A DNA stretch of 64,000 bases, from NCBI RefSeq assembly GCF_048388525.1, contig NZ_DBGCTQ010000111.1:1-64000 (forward strand), in the 5' to 3' direction. Of the stretch, positions 1 to 8,761 are shown piece by piece. Each line of letters begins with the position of its first letter. The first letter of the stretch is position 1. The position numbers and the translations under genes are program-made. Source of the DNA: BQOK01 sp048388525. GTDB lineage: Bacteria > Bacillota > Clostridia > Oscillospirales > Ruminococcaceae. Under the pieces are notes generated by a model. The model was not told the DNA's origin. It searched no databases and was given only the letters and a program-made list of their open reading frames with translations.

Positions 1-750
1 GGAGTGTATGTGCCCTGCGGGGCAGGCACCATTAAAAACTGCACCGGCCTTTCGGCCGAAGAGGTGGCCGGGGCCGCTGGGGCGGGGCTGCCCTTTGCCA
101 TAGAGCAGGGCAGCGATGAGCCCCAGGTGCTGATCATGCACACCCATGCCACCGAGAGCTATGAGCTGGAGGACAACGGCTGGTATGACCCGGAGTACAC
201 CGCCCGCCGCACCGACACGGCGCTGAACATGGCGGCGGTGGGGGCAAAGATCGCCGAACAGCTGAACGCCGCGGGCATTGTGACCCTGCAGGACACCACC
301 CTGCACGACTACCCCAGCTACAACGGCAGCTACGAGCGCTCGAACGCCACGGTGCGGGGATACCTTGAGAAATACCCCAGCATCAAGGTGGTGCTGGACG
401 TGCACCGGGACGCCATTGAACACGACGGAAAACGGGTGAAGGCGGTGGCGGAGGTGGAGGGCCGGCAGGCGGCGCAGGTGATGATCATCTGCGGGGCGGA
501 CAAAAACGGCAACCTGCCGAACTTTAAAAAAAACCTGGGCTTTGCTGCCGCCTGGGAGAACGCCATGGAGAGCCGCTACCCCGGCCTGACCCGGCCGGTG
601 CTGTTTGATTACCGGTATTACAACCAGGACCTGACCACCGGCAGCCTGCTGATCGAGATGGGCAGCCACGGCAACACCCTGGCCGAGGCCCAGTATTCCG
701 GCGAATTGGTGGGCAGGGCCCTGGCGGGACTGTTCACCGAGGGGGCGTAG
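1..750 (+). CDS. spoIIP: Stage II sporulation protein P (SpoIIP), 5'-truncated by the window edge
   Basis: SpoIIP is the peptidoglycan amidase/endopeptidase of the DMP engulfment complex, which thins septal peptidoglycan during sporulation. The frame is open from the first base and no ribosome binding site is visible, so the N-terminal signal/membrane anchor lies outside the window; about 248 residues remain against roughly 350-400 for the family. Counting from the GTG at position 4, a zinc-site-like HTHATES motif lies at residues 46-52, DVHRD at 132-136 and the typical C-terminal IEMGS (Glu218) near the end. The DVHRD and IEMGS spacing fits SpoIIP rather than a generic Amidase_3. The gene ends about 175 bases before the asnS promoter. 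Its presence is the best evidence that the host forms endospores. Confidence 0.9.
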   Translation, partial: GVYVPCGAGTIKNCTGLSAEEVAGAAGAGLPFAIEQGSDEPQVLIMHTHATESYELEDNGWYDPEYTARRTDTALNMAAVGAKIAEQLNAAGIVTLQDTTLHDYPSYNGSYERSNATVRGYLEKYPSIKVVLDVHRDAIEHDGKRVKAVAEVEGRQAAQVMIICGADKNGNLPNFKKNLGFAAAWENAMESRYPGLTRPVLFDYRYYNQDLTTGSLLIEMGSHGNTLAEAQYSGELVGRALAGLFTEGA

Positions 751-924
751 GCATGCGGTGGAGCAGCAGGAGCTTAGCTTTGGGCTCTCCGGGAATGCCG
801 CCCTTGCAACACGGCCGTTCCCCATCTGCGATGGGGCCCCGCCGGCCGCGTGGCCTTGCCTGCAAACAGGTGTACAAAAATATCCCACCCACGCGTGAAA
901 ACGGGCGAGCACCCCGAAACCGGC

Positions 925-954
925 TTGACAAGCGGGCTTTGGATGAGGTATAGT
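925..954 (+). promoter_or_regulatory. Sigma-A-type promoter of the asnS T-box transcript
   Basis: TTGACA at 925-930 and TATAGT at 949-954 with an 18-base spacer. The predicted transcription start near 961 lies immediately ahead of the T-box leader. The hexamers are close to consensus; the start is inferred. Confidence 0.75.
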
Positions 955-960
955 AAATTT

Positions 961-1250
961 TATAAAGGCTGTGAAAAAGAGCAGTACGCCGAACAGCAGC
1001 GGCAAAGCGAGCGGGGGCCGGTGAGAGCCCCGCCCGGTGCCCGGCGGAAGGAACACTTTGGAGCCGCCGCCCGAACACGCCCGCAGGGGCGCCGGTAGGG
1101 TGGGCCGCGCGCGGCGCGTTACAGCCGCACCGCTTGGCGTTTGAGCGGGAAAAGGGGCCGCGCGCAGCGCGCGGCAATTTAGGTGGCACCGCGGATCCGG
1201 CAGCGATCCGTCCTAAAGGTTTAGGACGGACCAGGCTGCCGGATTTTTTG
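961..1250 (+). promoter_or_regulatory. T-box riboswitch (tRNA-Asn sensing) upstream of asnS
   Basis: This is a tRNA-sensing leader that lets transcription continue when uncharged tRNA-Asn accumulates. The conserved T-box sequence AGGTGGCACCGCG is at 1181-1193; its TGGC can pair with a GCCA 3' end, which fits tRNA-Asn with discriminator G. A Stem I candidate runs from about 970 to 1075, with a GGTG apical element near 1018-1022. The specifier candidate is AAC (Asn codon) at 1052-1054, followed by a purine; a second AAC at 1074-1076 is a weaker choice. Between Stem I and the T-box lies an unusually GC-rich stretch able to form several helices. The T-box overlaps the left arm of the terminator that follows. 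Confidence 0.93.
1195..1250 (+). terminator. Regulated intrinsic terminator of the asnS T-box
   Basis: Arms ATCCGGCAGC (1195-1204) and GCTGCCGGAT (1235-1244) enclose an inner hairpin CCGTCCT/AGGACGG and are followed by a run of T. The antiterminator would form when the T-box at 1181-1193 is held by uncharged tRNA. Confidence 0.9.
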
Positions 1251-1287
1251 TTTGGCCCTTTTAGGGCAGGAAAGGAGAAAACAGAGC

Positions 1288-2673
1288 ATGGAGCGCATCG
1301 AAGTGAAAAAGCTGTTTGCCGCACCCCCGGCGGACGGCGCCCAGGTGACCGTGTGCGGCTGGGCCAGAACAGTGAGGGATTCCAAGAACATCGGCTTTTT
1401 GGAGCTGAGCGACGGCAGCTGCTTTAAAAACCTGCAGGTGGTGTTTGAGGCGGCAAAGCTGGAAAATTATAAAGAGGTAGCCAAGGCCGGTGTGGGCACC
1501 AGCGTGCGGGTGCGGGGCCGGGTGGTGCTGACCCCGGGCGCAAAGCAGCCGCTGGAAATAAACGCCGACAGCGTGGAGCTGCTGGACGTGTGCCCGGCGG
1601 AGTACCCGCTGCAGAAAAAGCGCCACAGCGTGGAGTTTCTGCGCACCATGCCCCACCTGCGCCCCCGCACCAACACCTTTGCGGCGGCGTTCCGGGTGCG
1701 CAGCGCGGCGGCCTATGCCATTCACAGGTTCTTCCAGCAGGAGGGCTTTGTGTATGTGCACACCCCGCTGATCACCGGGTCGGACTGCGAGGGGGCGGGC
1801 GAGATGTTCCGGGTGACCACCCTGGACCCGAGCGACCCGCCCCGCACCGAGGACGGCCGGGTGGACTTTGGCCAGGACTTTTTTGGCCGGGCCACCAACC
1901 TGACTGTGTCGGGCCAGCTGGAGGGCGAGGCCATGGCCATGGCCTTTGGCAAGGTGTACACCTTTGGGCCCACCTTCCGGGCCGAAAATTCCAACACGCC
2001 GCGGCACGCCGCCGAGTTTTGGATGATCGAGCCCGAGATGGCCTTTGCGGATCTTGCCGATTATATGGACAACGCCGAGGCCATGGTGAAATATGTGATT
2101 GGGTATGTGCTGGAGCAGTGCCCGGACGAGATGGCTTTCTTTAACCAGTTCTTCGACAAGGGCCTGCTGGAGCGGCTGAACGCCCTGGTGAACGCCGAAT
2201 TTGTGCGGCTGAGCTACACCGAGGCGGTGAAGCTGCTGGAACAGCACAACGACGCCTTTCAGTACAAGGTGGCGTGGGGCACCGACCTGCAGACCGAGCA
2301 CGAGCGCTTTTTGACCGAGCAGATCTACCAAAAGCCGGTGTTCGTGACCGACTACCCCAAGGAGATCAAGAGCTTTTATATGCGCCAGAACGAGGACGGA
2401 AAGACCGTGGCCGCCGCCGACATGCTGGTGCCCGGTGTGGGCGAGCTGATCGGGGGCAGCCAGCGCGAGGAGCGCCTGGAGGTGCTGAAAGCCCGCATGG
2501 CCGAGCTGGGCCTGGGCGAGGCCGATTACGAGTGGTACCTGGACCTGCGCCGCTTCGGAAGCGCAAAGCACGCGGGTTACGGCCTGGGCTTTGAGCGGCT
2601 GATCATGTATCTCACCGGCATCCCCAACATCCGGGACGTGATCCCTTTCCCCCGCACGGCCGGCGGGTTTTGA
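1288..2673 (+). CDS. asnS: Asparaginyl-tRNA synthetase
   Basis: Charges tRNA-Asn with asparagine in the cytoplasm. The product is 461 residues, the usual bacterial AsnRS length. An N-terminal OB-fold anticodon-binding domain (about residues 5-100) precedes the class IIb catalytic core. Motif 2 is the stretch FGPTFRAENSNTPRH and motif 3 is GYGLGFERLIMYLTG near the C-terminus. The start chosen is ATG 1288, eight bases after GGAGAAAA; a longer frame from 1252 would begin inside the T-box terminator and is rejected. Expression is controlled by the T-box leader. The gene appears monocistronic, with a strong terminator about 120 bases downstream. Confidence 0.97.
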   Translation: MERIEVKKLFAAPPADGAQVTVCGWARTVRDSKNIGFLELSDGSCFKNLQVVFEAAKLENYKEVAKAGVGTSVRVRGRVVLTPGAKQPLEINADSVELLDVCPAEYPLQKKRHSVEFLRTMPHLRPRTNTFAAAFRVRSAAAYAIHRFFQQEGFVYVHTPLITGSDCEGAGEMFRVTTLDPSDPPRTEDGRVDFGQDFFGRATNLTVSGQLEGEAMAMAFGKVYTFGPTFRAENSNTPRHAAEFWMIEPEMAFADLADYMDNAEAMVKYVIGYVLEQCPDEMAFFNQFFDKGLLERLNALVNAEFVRLSYTEAVKLLEQHNDAFQYKVAWGTDLQTEHERFLTEQIYQKPVFVTDYPKEIKSFYMRQNEDGKTVAAADMLVPGVGELIGGSQREERLEVLKARMAELGLGEADYEWYLDLRRFGSAKHAGYGLGFERLIMYLTGIPNIRDVIPFPRTAGGF

Positions 2674-2793
2674 GCCTTAAAAACAAAGGGCCCGTTCTGA
2701 GTTGACCGGATCGGACTGACTGTTCAGAAAAAGGCAAGCTTTCCGCTGTGCAGGTTTGGCTATAGTTCGTTCATGGCAATTTTGGCCCATAAG

Positions 2794-2840
2794 AAAAAAT
2801 GAGGCGGGTTTCCCCAAAGGGGACGCCCGCCTCATTTTTT
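2794..2840. terminator. Bidirectional intrinsic terminator
   Basis: Perfect 15-base arms AAAAAATGAGGCGGG (2794-2808) and CCCGCCTCATTTTTT (2826-2840), with an inner CCCC/GGGG pairing. It carries A-tract and T-tract on opposite sides, so it can end asnS on the plus strand and the fructokinase operon on the minus strand. Confidence 0.93.
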
Positions 2841-2922
2841 CATTTTTGGCTGTTTTTCAACGACGCCCTGTTTTTCGGCTTTTTGAGCCGCGGCTGCCTT
2901 TTGAGCTTGGCCGCGACAGGAT

Positions 2923-3912
2923 TTAAAGGGCATCCAATGTTGGGCGGAATTTCACATGAGGATTTTTTTGGATCAAAGCATCGGCCTGGTGAGCAAACGG
3001 CATGGAACGCAAGCCGCCTTTTTGGGTGGTAACAAGGGCTGCGACAGCACTGGCGCGCTGCATTAAGAACAAAGCGTCTGTGCCGCATGCGGGCAACCCC
3101 TGCGACAAAATCACATCCAGGCAGGCGGCAATAAATGCATCGCCGGCCCCTGTTGTGTCAATGGTGGGGACATCCTGGTAACAAGGATGCCAACAGGAAA
3201 GCTGCCGGGTAAAAAGAAAAGCGCCGTTTAGACCGCAGGTAATAAATATTGCCGCAGCGCTTACCTGCCGGAGCAGCCGCCGTGCCCCCTCCTGGGGAGA
3301 AGTGCCCTTGCCGAAAAGAAATTCCACTTCGTAATCCGACATTTTGATGATGTCGGCATATTTCAAGACCTCCCACATTGCTTTTCGGGCAGCGGCAGCG
3401 TTCGGCCACAGAGAGAGCCGAAGATTGGGGTCTACGGAAATTGTGACATGCGCCTTTTTGCACAGGTCCAATGCTTTTAGTGTTGCGCTGCGGGAAGGCT
3501 GGGCTGTCAGGGAAAGTGTTCCGCAGTGAAAGATCCGGCAGGTACGCAATAAATCTTCCGGCAGATCTTCGGCAGTCAGCCTGGTATCTGCGCAATGCGT
3601 GCGATAAAAGCTGAAGCTGCGTTCGCCCGAGCTGTCCAGATGGACAAAGGCCAAGGTGGTGGGATGGCGCTCGTCCGGCGCAATGCCGCAAAGGGAGACA
3701 CCGTATTCTGCAAGAGTTTGGGATAAAAATGATCCAAAGGCATCCTTTCCCACCTTGCCCAAAAAAGCGGCTTTTCGGCCTTGCTTGGCAAGATATACGG
3801 CAACGTTGCAAGGGGCCCCGCCCGGGTTTGCTTCAAATTGAAGGTTTTGTGCGGCGCCGGGCAGAGAAGTGAAGTCGATCAGCACCTCTCCCAAGGTGAT
3901 GATATCAAACAT
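2923..3912 (-). CDS. Fructokinase, PfkB/ribokinase family
   Basis: Predicted to phosphorylate free fructose with ATP in the cytoplasm. The 329-residue protein has the PfkB layout: substrate loop GGAPCNVAVYLAKQG at about 31-45 and the C-terminal signature DTTGAGDAF at 252-260, with Asp258 the expected catalytic base. It is the last gene of the minus-strand sulfatase/GH32 operon, 18 bases downstream of the sulfatase stop, with RBS AAAGGAGC before ATG 3912. A fructokinase next to GH32 and GH172 enzymes fits release of fructose from an imported oligosaccharide. The family also includes ribokinase and 2-keto-3-deoxygluconate kinases, so substrate rests on context. Confidence 0.87.
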   Translation of the reverse strand: MFDIITLGEVLIDFTSLPGAAQNLQFEANPGGAPCNVAVYLAKQGRKAAFLGKVGKDAFGSFLSQTLAEYGVSLCGIAPDERHPTTLAFVHLDSSGERSFSFYRTHCADTRLTAEDLPEDLLRTCRIFHCGTLSLTAQPSRSATLKALDLCKKAHVTISVDPNLRLSLWPNAAAARKAMWEVLKYADIIKMSDYEVEFLFGKGTSPQEGARRLLRQVSAAAIFITCGLNGAFLFTRQLSCWHPCYQDVPTIDTTGAGDAFIAACLDVILSQGLPACGTDALFLMQRASAVAALVTTQKGGLRSMPFAHQADALIQKNPHVKFRPTLDAL

Positions 3913-3930
3913 ATTTGCTCCTTTCTGTGA

Positions 3931-5496
3931 TCAGTGCATTCCCAGGAAATAAAGGTCCCGCGGGGTTTTGGGCCAGTCCTGCCGAATGAGCTGCTCCAGC
4001 AATTCGTCCTTGAGCCGCTGCTTGATATGCTGAAAGCTCGGGTCCTGGGCTAAATTGTGCTGCTCATCGGGGTCACACGCCAGATCGAACAGCTGCTCGC
4101 CGGAGTTTCCGGCGTAGTAGGTGTAGCGATAGCGTTTTGTGCGAATGGTGCGGGCCCAGTCGGTATATTCGAAGGACCAGATGGCATTGTAGCTTTCCAC
4201 GTAAGCGGCCTGCCGCAAAGACAGGGGGGCGCCTTGGCACAGGGGGACCAACGAGGCTCCATGTGTGCACCGGGCATCGGCCGGGTCCAGCTTCAGATAA
4301 GGGCCGAAAGAGGGGAGCGGTTCAGGGTGCGCGCCTGCCAAATCCAGGATCGTGGGGCAGATATCTTCCAGTTGCGCCAGCTCATCACAGACGACCCCGG
4401 GAGTGAAGCCAGGGCCGCACAAGACCAGCGGAACACGGATGCAGGCATCGTAGTGGCGTTCTTCCTTAAAATAAAAACCGTGGTCACCCAACAAGTCTCC
4501 GTGATCGGAAGTAAATAAGAGATAGGTGTTTTGGTCAAGCTTCGCTTTTTGCAAAAAGCCGCGCAGTTTCCCCAGCTGTTCATCCAGGTGGATCAAATCG
4601 GCGAAATAGCATTTTCGGCCATACGCATCGTTGGGAAGGTGGAATTCCTGCTGGCGTTTAAAATAAGCGGGCGCATGGGGGTCAACATGCCATTCGGCCG
4701 CAACGGGCGGGGGGATCTGAGTTTCGTCTACCAGCGCCAGATATTCTGCGGGCGCGCAGTACGGATTGTGCGGCTGCACATAGCTGATCTGCGCAAAAAA
4801 CGGCTGCTGAACATCCTGCTGCTCTAAAAAGGCGAGAGCGTGTTCTGTGATCCACTCGGTTTGAGACACCTCTTTTGGAAAGGGCAGCGTATAGGCGCGG
4901 AAGGAATTTTCGGGGTGCTCGCTTCGGCAGAGGTCCCAATCTTTTTGGAGGGCGCGGATGCGGGCGCCCAGGTCCTGCTGATCGGGGCCATAGCTCTGGA
5001 AGGCGGGAAGATAATCGGCCCAGATCGTGCAGAGGGCGGCCTCGTAATATTCCGGGTGGGTCTGCTTTACCCAGTCCAGCCATTCGCCGCCGCGGCTGTC
5101 TTCGGTGATGTGTGTCACATCAAACCCATAGGCGTGATAGTCCACATCAAAACCGGCAGCATGGGGAACAAAGTGAAGCTTGCCGAAAGCTGAGGTCTTG
5201 TATCCCGCTTTTTGCAGCTGTTTCATAAAGGTGGGCAATGCAGAGGACAGACCATAACCATTTTCCAGGACCCCGTGACCGCGCGAGGTGAGCCCCGTTG
5301 CAATGGTGGAGCGGGCAGGGCAGCAAACCGGATTGCTGGTAATGGCATTGCAAAACCGTACCCCCTCTTGCTGCAGCCGCCGGAAATTGGGCAGGGGGCA
5401 AATGCTGTTTTTTAGGGCCAGCTCCAGCCATTTGGCCGAAAGCTGATCCACCATCCATAAAATAATATTGGGATGCGATGTTTGTTTGTTCACCAT
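3931..5496 (-). CDS. Cys-type sulfatase (S1 family), predicted cytoplasmic
   Basis: Type I sulfatase hydrolysing an organic sulfate ester with a formylglycine residue. The active-site signature CCPARSTIATG gives Cys58 as the residue to be converted (C-x-P-x-R-x4-TG). An early DQ pair (residues 17-18) and a later SDHGDLLGDHG segment fit the alkaline phosphatase/sulfatase metal site. No signal peptide is visible, so it should act on imported substrate. Start is ATG 5496, preceded by GGAGGG and overlapping the GH32 stop by seven bases (ATGGTGA), implying translational coupling; an upstream in-frame start at 5640 would lie inside GH32. The product is 521 residues. It is not closely similar to the other two sulfatases here. 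Maturation needs an anaerobic sulfatase-maturing enzyme encoded elsewhere. Confidence 0.9.
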   Translation of the reverse strand: MVNKQTSHPNIILWMVDQLSAKWLELALKNSICPLPNFRRLQQEGVRFCNAITSNPVCCPARSTIATGLTSRGHGVLENGYGLSSALPTFMKQLQKAGYKTSAFGKLHFVPHAAGFDVDYHAYGFDVTHITEDSRGGEWLDWVKQTHPEYYEAALCTIWADYLPAFQSYGPDQQDLGARIRALQKDWDLCRSEHPENSFRAYTLPFPKEVSQTEWITEHALAFLEQQDVQQPFFAQISYVQPHNPYCAPAEYLALVDETQIPPPVAAEWHVDPHAPAYFKRQQEFHLPNDAYGRKCYFADLIHLDEQLGKLRGFLQKAKLDQNTYLLFTSDHGDLLGDHGFYFKEERHYDACIRVPLVLCGPGFTPGVVCDELAQLEDICPTILDLAGAHPEPLPSFGPYLKLDPADARCTHGASLVPLCQGAPLSLRQAAYVESYNAIWSFEYTDWARTIRTKRYRYTYYAGNSGEQLFDLACDPDEQHNLAQDPSFQHIKQRLKDELLEQLIRQDWPKTPRDLYFLGMH

Positions 5497-6977
5497 ATTC
5501 CCTCCATCTTCCAGGTCTCGGCCTTCACACAGGCCTCGCCCTGATCGGCCCACAAGTAAATTGTTTGCCGGGGCTGTGTGGGGTATATAAGATCGCTCAT
5601 ACAGGTAAGACCATTGTCTGTGAACAGTTCTATGGAGCACACGTCGGAGAACAGATGCAGCACGCAGGCGGACCCCTGCAGCAAAAGGCGGCAGCTTTTT
5701 TGACCCTGGCTGTATTCGTCGGAATGGGTGCGGTCAAAGGTCAGCAGCTGGTTGGCAAGGTCCAACACCACAAGGGTCTGCCGGGACTGGTCTGCCCGGA
5801 GCGCCAGCCGCAGTGTTTTGGCGGTGGTGCGGGTCAGGTCGACGGTAAGCTTCAATTCAAACGAGATGGGGTCGAACGCCGGGATCTCCTGTTTGCTGTT
5901 TCCCAGGCGGGGAGCAGAAAAGGTCAAGGGGTGGCTTCGCAGCTGGCGCAGAGCGGGCGCGGGTTCACTGACGATCCGGTGCTGGGCGTCCAGCGAAAGT
6001 TTCCGGGGCAAAGCCATACAGCCGCACCAGTTCTCCTGCGGACCGGTGGGGCCGAAGTCTCTCCACCAGGGCATCCAATCCCAAGCGTTCTGCCAGGCAA
6101 ATTGGAAGGTGTTGCCCAGAGCATCGCGCAGCGTTTGCGGAGCGTACCACTCCATGCCCCAGTCCAGCTCTCCCTCTGTTTGCTTTATAAAGCGGGGCGT
6201 TGTGAAATCCATCTCGCCCACCCAATATACAGCCTTTCGCTGGCCGCTGAACATGGGCGAAAAGGTCATGACCCATTTCCCGTCCAGCTCAAAAAGGTCC
6301 AAGCATTCCCACATGGTCCCGTATTCGCCGTTTGAACGGGCGAATACGCCCTGATAGGTCCAATGGATAAGGTCGTCGGAACGATAAAGCAAGGCGCAGG
6401 CGTCGCCCCCCTGCCAAGCGCCTGCCCCCAGGGAAGAACCCAGCACCATATAATAGCGCCCGTCATGCTCCAGGATACGGGGGTCGCGAAAATCAGAGGA
6501 AAATCCGGCAGGCGGCAATGAGATCAGCGGGTTGTTTGGACTTTTGGAAAAGGTCAGGCCGCCGTCATGGCTTTCGGCCATACATTGCGTTTGCACAAAG
6601 CCCTGACCGTGGTTGGCGGTGCCGGTATAAAAGGCGTACACTGTATTTCCTTTGTACAGGGTAGAACCGGAAAAGACGCCCCCTTGCGGGTGATCGTCGT
6701 AGGGCTCGCTGGGGGCCAAGGCAATGGGAAGATGCTCCCAATGCACCAGATCCCTGCTGGCCGCGTGCCCCCAATGAGCGCAGCCCCATTGGGCGGAATA
6801 AGGATGATGCTGATAATACAGATGATATTGCCCGTTGTGATACATACATCCGTTGGGATCGTTGATCCAGTAAGCGGGAGCCATAAAGTGGTACTTCTGA
6901 CGAAAACGCCCGTTCATAGAAGCGGTCATTTTATTTACAGATGCCTGTGCCTGTTTTATCCGGTCTTGATGGGTCAT
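5490..6977 (-). CDS. Glycoside hydrolase family 32 beta-fructofuranosidase
   Basis: Hydrolyses terminal beta-fructofuranosidic bonds (sucrose, fructo-oligosaccharides or related fructosides). All three GH32 catalytic blocks are intact: WINDPNG with nucleophile Asp40, FRDPR with transition-state stabiliser Asp165, and WECLD with acid/base Glu224. The five-bladed N-terminal propeller is followed by a C-terminal beta-sandwich, total 495 residues, normal for the family. No signal peptide is seen, so it is cytoplasmic. It follows two ABC permeases and overlaps the next gene, a sulfatase, by seven bases. No PTS gene is present, so free rather than 6-phosphorylated substrate is more likely. RBS AAAGGAGT precedes ATG 6977. 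Confidence 0.93.
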   Translation of the reverse strand: MTHQDRIKQAQASVNKMTASMNGRFRQKYHFMAPAYWINDPNGCMYHNGQYHLYYQHHPYSAQWGCAHWGHAASRDLVHWEHLPIALAPSEPYDDHPQGGVFSGSTLYKGNTVYAFYTGTANHGQGFVQTQCMAESHDGGLTFSKSPNNPLISLPPAGFSSDFRDPRILEHDGRYYMVLGSSLGAGAWQGGDACALLYRSDDLIHWTYQGVFARSNGEYGTMWECLDLFELDGKWVMTFSPMFSGQRKAVYWVGEMDFTTPRFIKQTEGELDWGMEWYAPQTLRDALGNTFQFAWQNAWDWMPWWRDFGPTGPQENWCGCMALPRKLSLDAQHRIVSEPAPALRQLRSHPLTFSAPRLGNSKQEIPAFDPISFELKLTVDLTRTTAKTLRLALRADQSRQTLVVLDLANQLLTFDRTHSDEYSQGQKSCRLLLQGSACVLHLFSDVCSIELFTDNGLTCMSDLIYPTQPRQTIYLWADQGEACVKAETWKMEGIW

Positions 6978-7002
6978 AAAAAATACTCCTTTTACAGGTG
7001 GT

Positions 7003-7848
7003 CTAGCCTTTGACGGCGCCGGCAGTCATGCCGTCTACAATATATCGTTGAAAAAAGCCAAAGAAAACGAGCTGCGGGACAATGATCAGCATACTGGCGG
7101 CAACAATGCCGGCGTTGTCTACACTGTAAGCGCCTTTAAACATGGAAGCGCCCATGGAAAGCGTATACATTTCCGCCCTTTGAAGCAGTACGGATGCGAT
7201 GGGGTACTCGTTCCAGATATACAATACATTAAATACGAGCACGGTGAACAGGACCGGTTTTGCCATAGGGGCAATGATCCGGGTGCAGAGCTGAAACAGC
7301 GTGCAGCCGTCGATCAGACATGCTTCCTCGATCTCCCCGGGAATCCCTTTGAAAAAGTTTACGAGCAGTAAGGTGTTAAAGGACAATTGGGTAGCGATGT
7401 ATGGAAGGATCAGCGCCCAAAACGTATTGTAAAGCTTAAACCAGACGGCCAGCCGATAGACGGGAAACAGCAGGATGAAAGGAGAGATCATAAGCCCCAT
7501 CAACAGATATTGATTGAGACTTTTCTGCAGGAGACGATTTTTGAATACCATGCGGCTTAAGGCGTAAGAACTCATAAAGGAGACGATCAAAGCAATGCCT
7601 ACGGCCATAACGGCAACAAAAATGGTGTTCAGATACATTTTAGGAATGTTTAAAGTTTCCAGAGCGCGGGTGTAATTTTCAAAAGAAAAAGAGGAAGGCA
7701 GGGAAAGGGGCGATTCGAAGATCTCGCTGTTGGTTTTGAAGCTCATCAGAAGGGTCCAGATCAAGGGGACGATCATGAGCAAGGTTACAAGATAAACGAC
7801 GAGGTTGGAAAAAAACCGGGATAAACGACCTCCGGCTGAGTTTGTCAT
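7003..7848 (-). CDS. ABC sugar transporter permease, MalG/CUT1 type
   Basis: Integral membrane half of an oligosaccharide importer. The 281-residue protein shows about six hydrophobic segments and the EAA loop that docks the ATPase (EEACLIDGCTLFQL). The C-terminus ends MTAGAVKG, as in CUT1 MalG-type subunits. Its ATGA start overlaps the stop of the partner permease by four bases. The operon encodes no ATPase, so a shared MsmK/UgpC-type ATPase elsewhere must energise it. Partner binding protein is probably the lipoprotein encoded at 11703-13037, which carries the same operator. Confidence 0.93.
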   Translation of the reverse strand: MTNSAGGRLSRFFSNLVVYLVTLLMIVPLIWTLLMSFKTNSEIFESPLSLPSSFSFENYTRALETLNIPKMYLNTIFVAVMAVGIALIVSFMSSYALSRMVFKNRLLQKSLNQYLLMGLMISPFILLFPVYRLAVWFKLYNTFWALILPYIATQLSFNTLLLVNFFKGIPGEIEEACLIDGCTLFQLCTRIIAPMAKPVLFTVLVFNVLYIWNEYPIASVLLQRAEMYTLSMGASMFKGAYSVDNAGIVAASMLIIVPQLVFFGFFQRYIVDGMTAGAVKG

Positions 7849-8723
7849 GCCGCATCCTCCTTTTGGTTCGTGGCCTTGGTATACAGGACGGAAAGGATCA
7901 GTGTGATGGCAAAAGTGACCGTGGCAAGCGCCATGCCGTAGCCGTATTCACCGCTGCTGAAAGCAATGTTGTAAGAATAGGTGACCAATACCTCCGATAG
8001 GTGGTTGGGGCCGCCGTTGGTGAGCTGGACCACGAATTCAAAAATTTTAAACACACCTGTGATCACAAGAAGGATCACGATGGTAAAGGTGCTTTTCATC
8101 ATGGGGATCGTAATGTGAAGCATACGCGCCCAGCCGGACGCGCCGTCGATCTCTGCGGACTCATAAACTTCAATGGGGATCATATTGAGGCCGGCCACAA
8201 AGATCGTGGTAATGTAGCCCAGTTGGCGCCAGAAAAAAATGACGGCATACATATAGGGGGAGAGGACGGTGCCCCCGATCCAAAGCTGTATCCAACCTTC
8301 CAAACCGAGCCTTTGCAGCAGGGCGTTGAGAGCGCCGATCTCGGGGTCTAAAATATAAAGCCACAGGATGCCGACAATGATGGGGGAGATGATAGCCGGT
8401 GAAAAAACCATTGCTTTGCAGGCATTGTTGGCACGGCGCTTTACCCGAAAAAGATTTGCCAATAAGAAACCGAGAGTGGTGAGGGAGAGCAGGGCGAGCA
8501 CCAAAATGATCGCGGTGTTGAAAAGAGAGATCCAGAAAAAACGATCGTTAAAAACGCGGATGTAGTTGGTAAACCCTAAAAATTTGGGTTTTCCGATGCC
8601 GGAATATTTTGTAAAGCTATAAAAAATGGCAATGAACATGGCGGTTACGATGTAGATGGTGTAAAGGAGCAGGGTGGGAAACATCATGAGCGCCAAATTG
8701 CGCTTTTTGCTGAGCCAATGCAT
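7845..8723 (-). CDS. ABC sugar transporter permease, MalF/CUT1 type
   Basis: The 292-residue first permease of the importer. A hydrophobic N-terminal helix begins around residue 12, and the EAA-like loop YESAEIDGASGW occurs in the second half, followed by the typical C-terminal region. The RBS AAAGGAGG sits upstream of ATG 8723. It lies 38 bases downstream of the leading sulfatase gene and overlaps the MalG-type gene by four bases. Substrate is inferred from the neighbours: a sulfated fructoside or fructo-oligosaccharide. Confidence 0.93.
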   Translation of the reverse strand: MHWLSKKRNLALMMFPTLLLYTIYIVTAMFIAIFYSFTKYSGIGKPKFLGFTNYIRVFNDRFFWISLFNTAIILVLALLSLTTLGFLLANLFRVKRRANNACKAMVFSPAIISPIIVGILWLYILDPEIGALNALLQRLGLEGWIQLWIGGTVLSPYMYAVIFFWRQLGYITTIFVAGLNMIPIEVYESAEIDGASGWARMLHITIPMMKSTFTIVILLVITGVFKIFEFVVQLTNGGPNHLSEVLVTYSYNIAFSSGEYGYGMALATVTFAITLILSVLYTKATNQKEDAA

Positions 8724-8761
8724 AAAAAGCCTCCTTTGTTTTTGAGAAAAATGAGAGGTGG

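Noticed and set aside
1021..1190. GC-rich hairpins in the asnS leader as a separate small RNA.
   Set aside because: They are explained by the T-box leader between specifier and T-box.
1261..2571. Open minus-strand frame of about 436 codons opposite asnS.
   Set aside because: Shadow of the GC-rich asnS gene: no RBS, composition with many His/Gln/Leu repeats typical of antisense reading, and full overlap with a certain gene.
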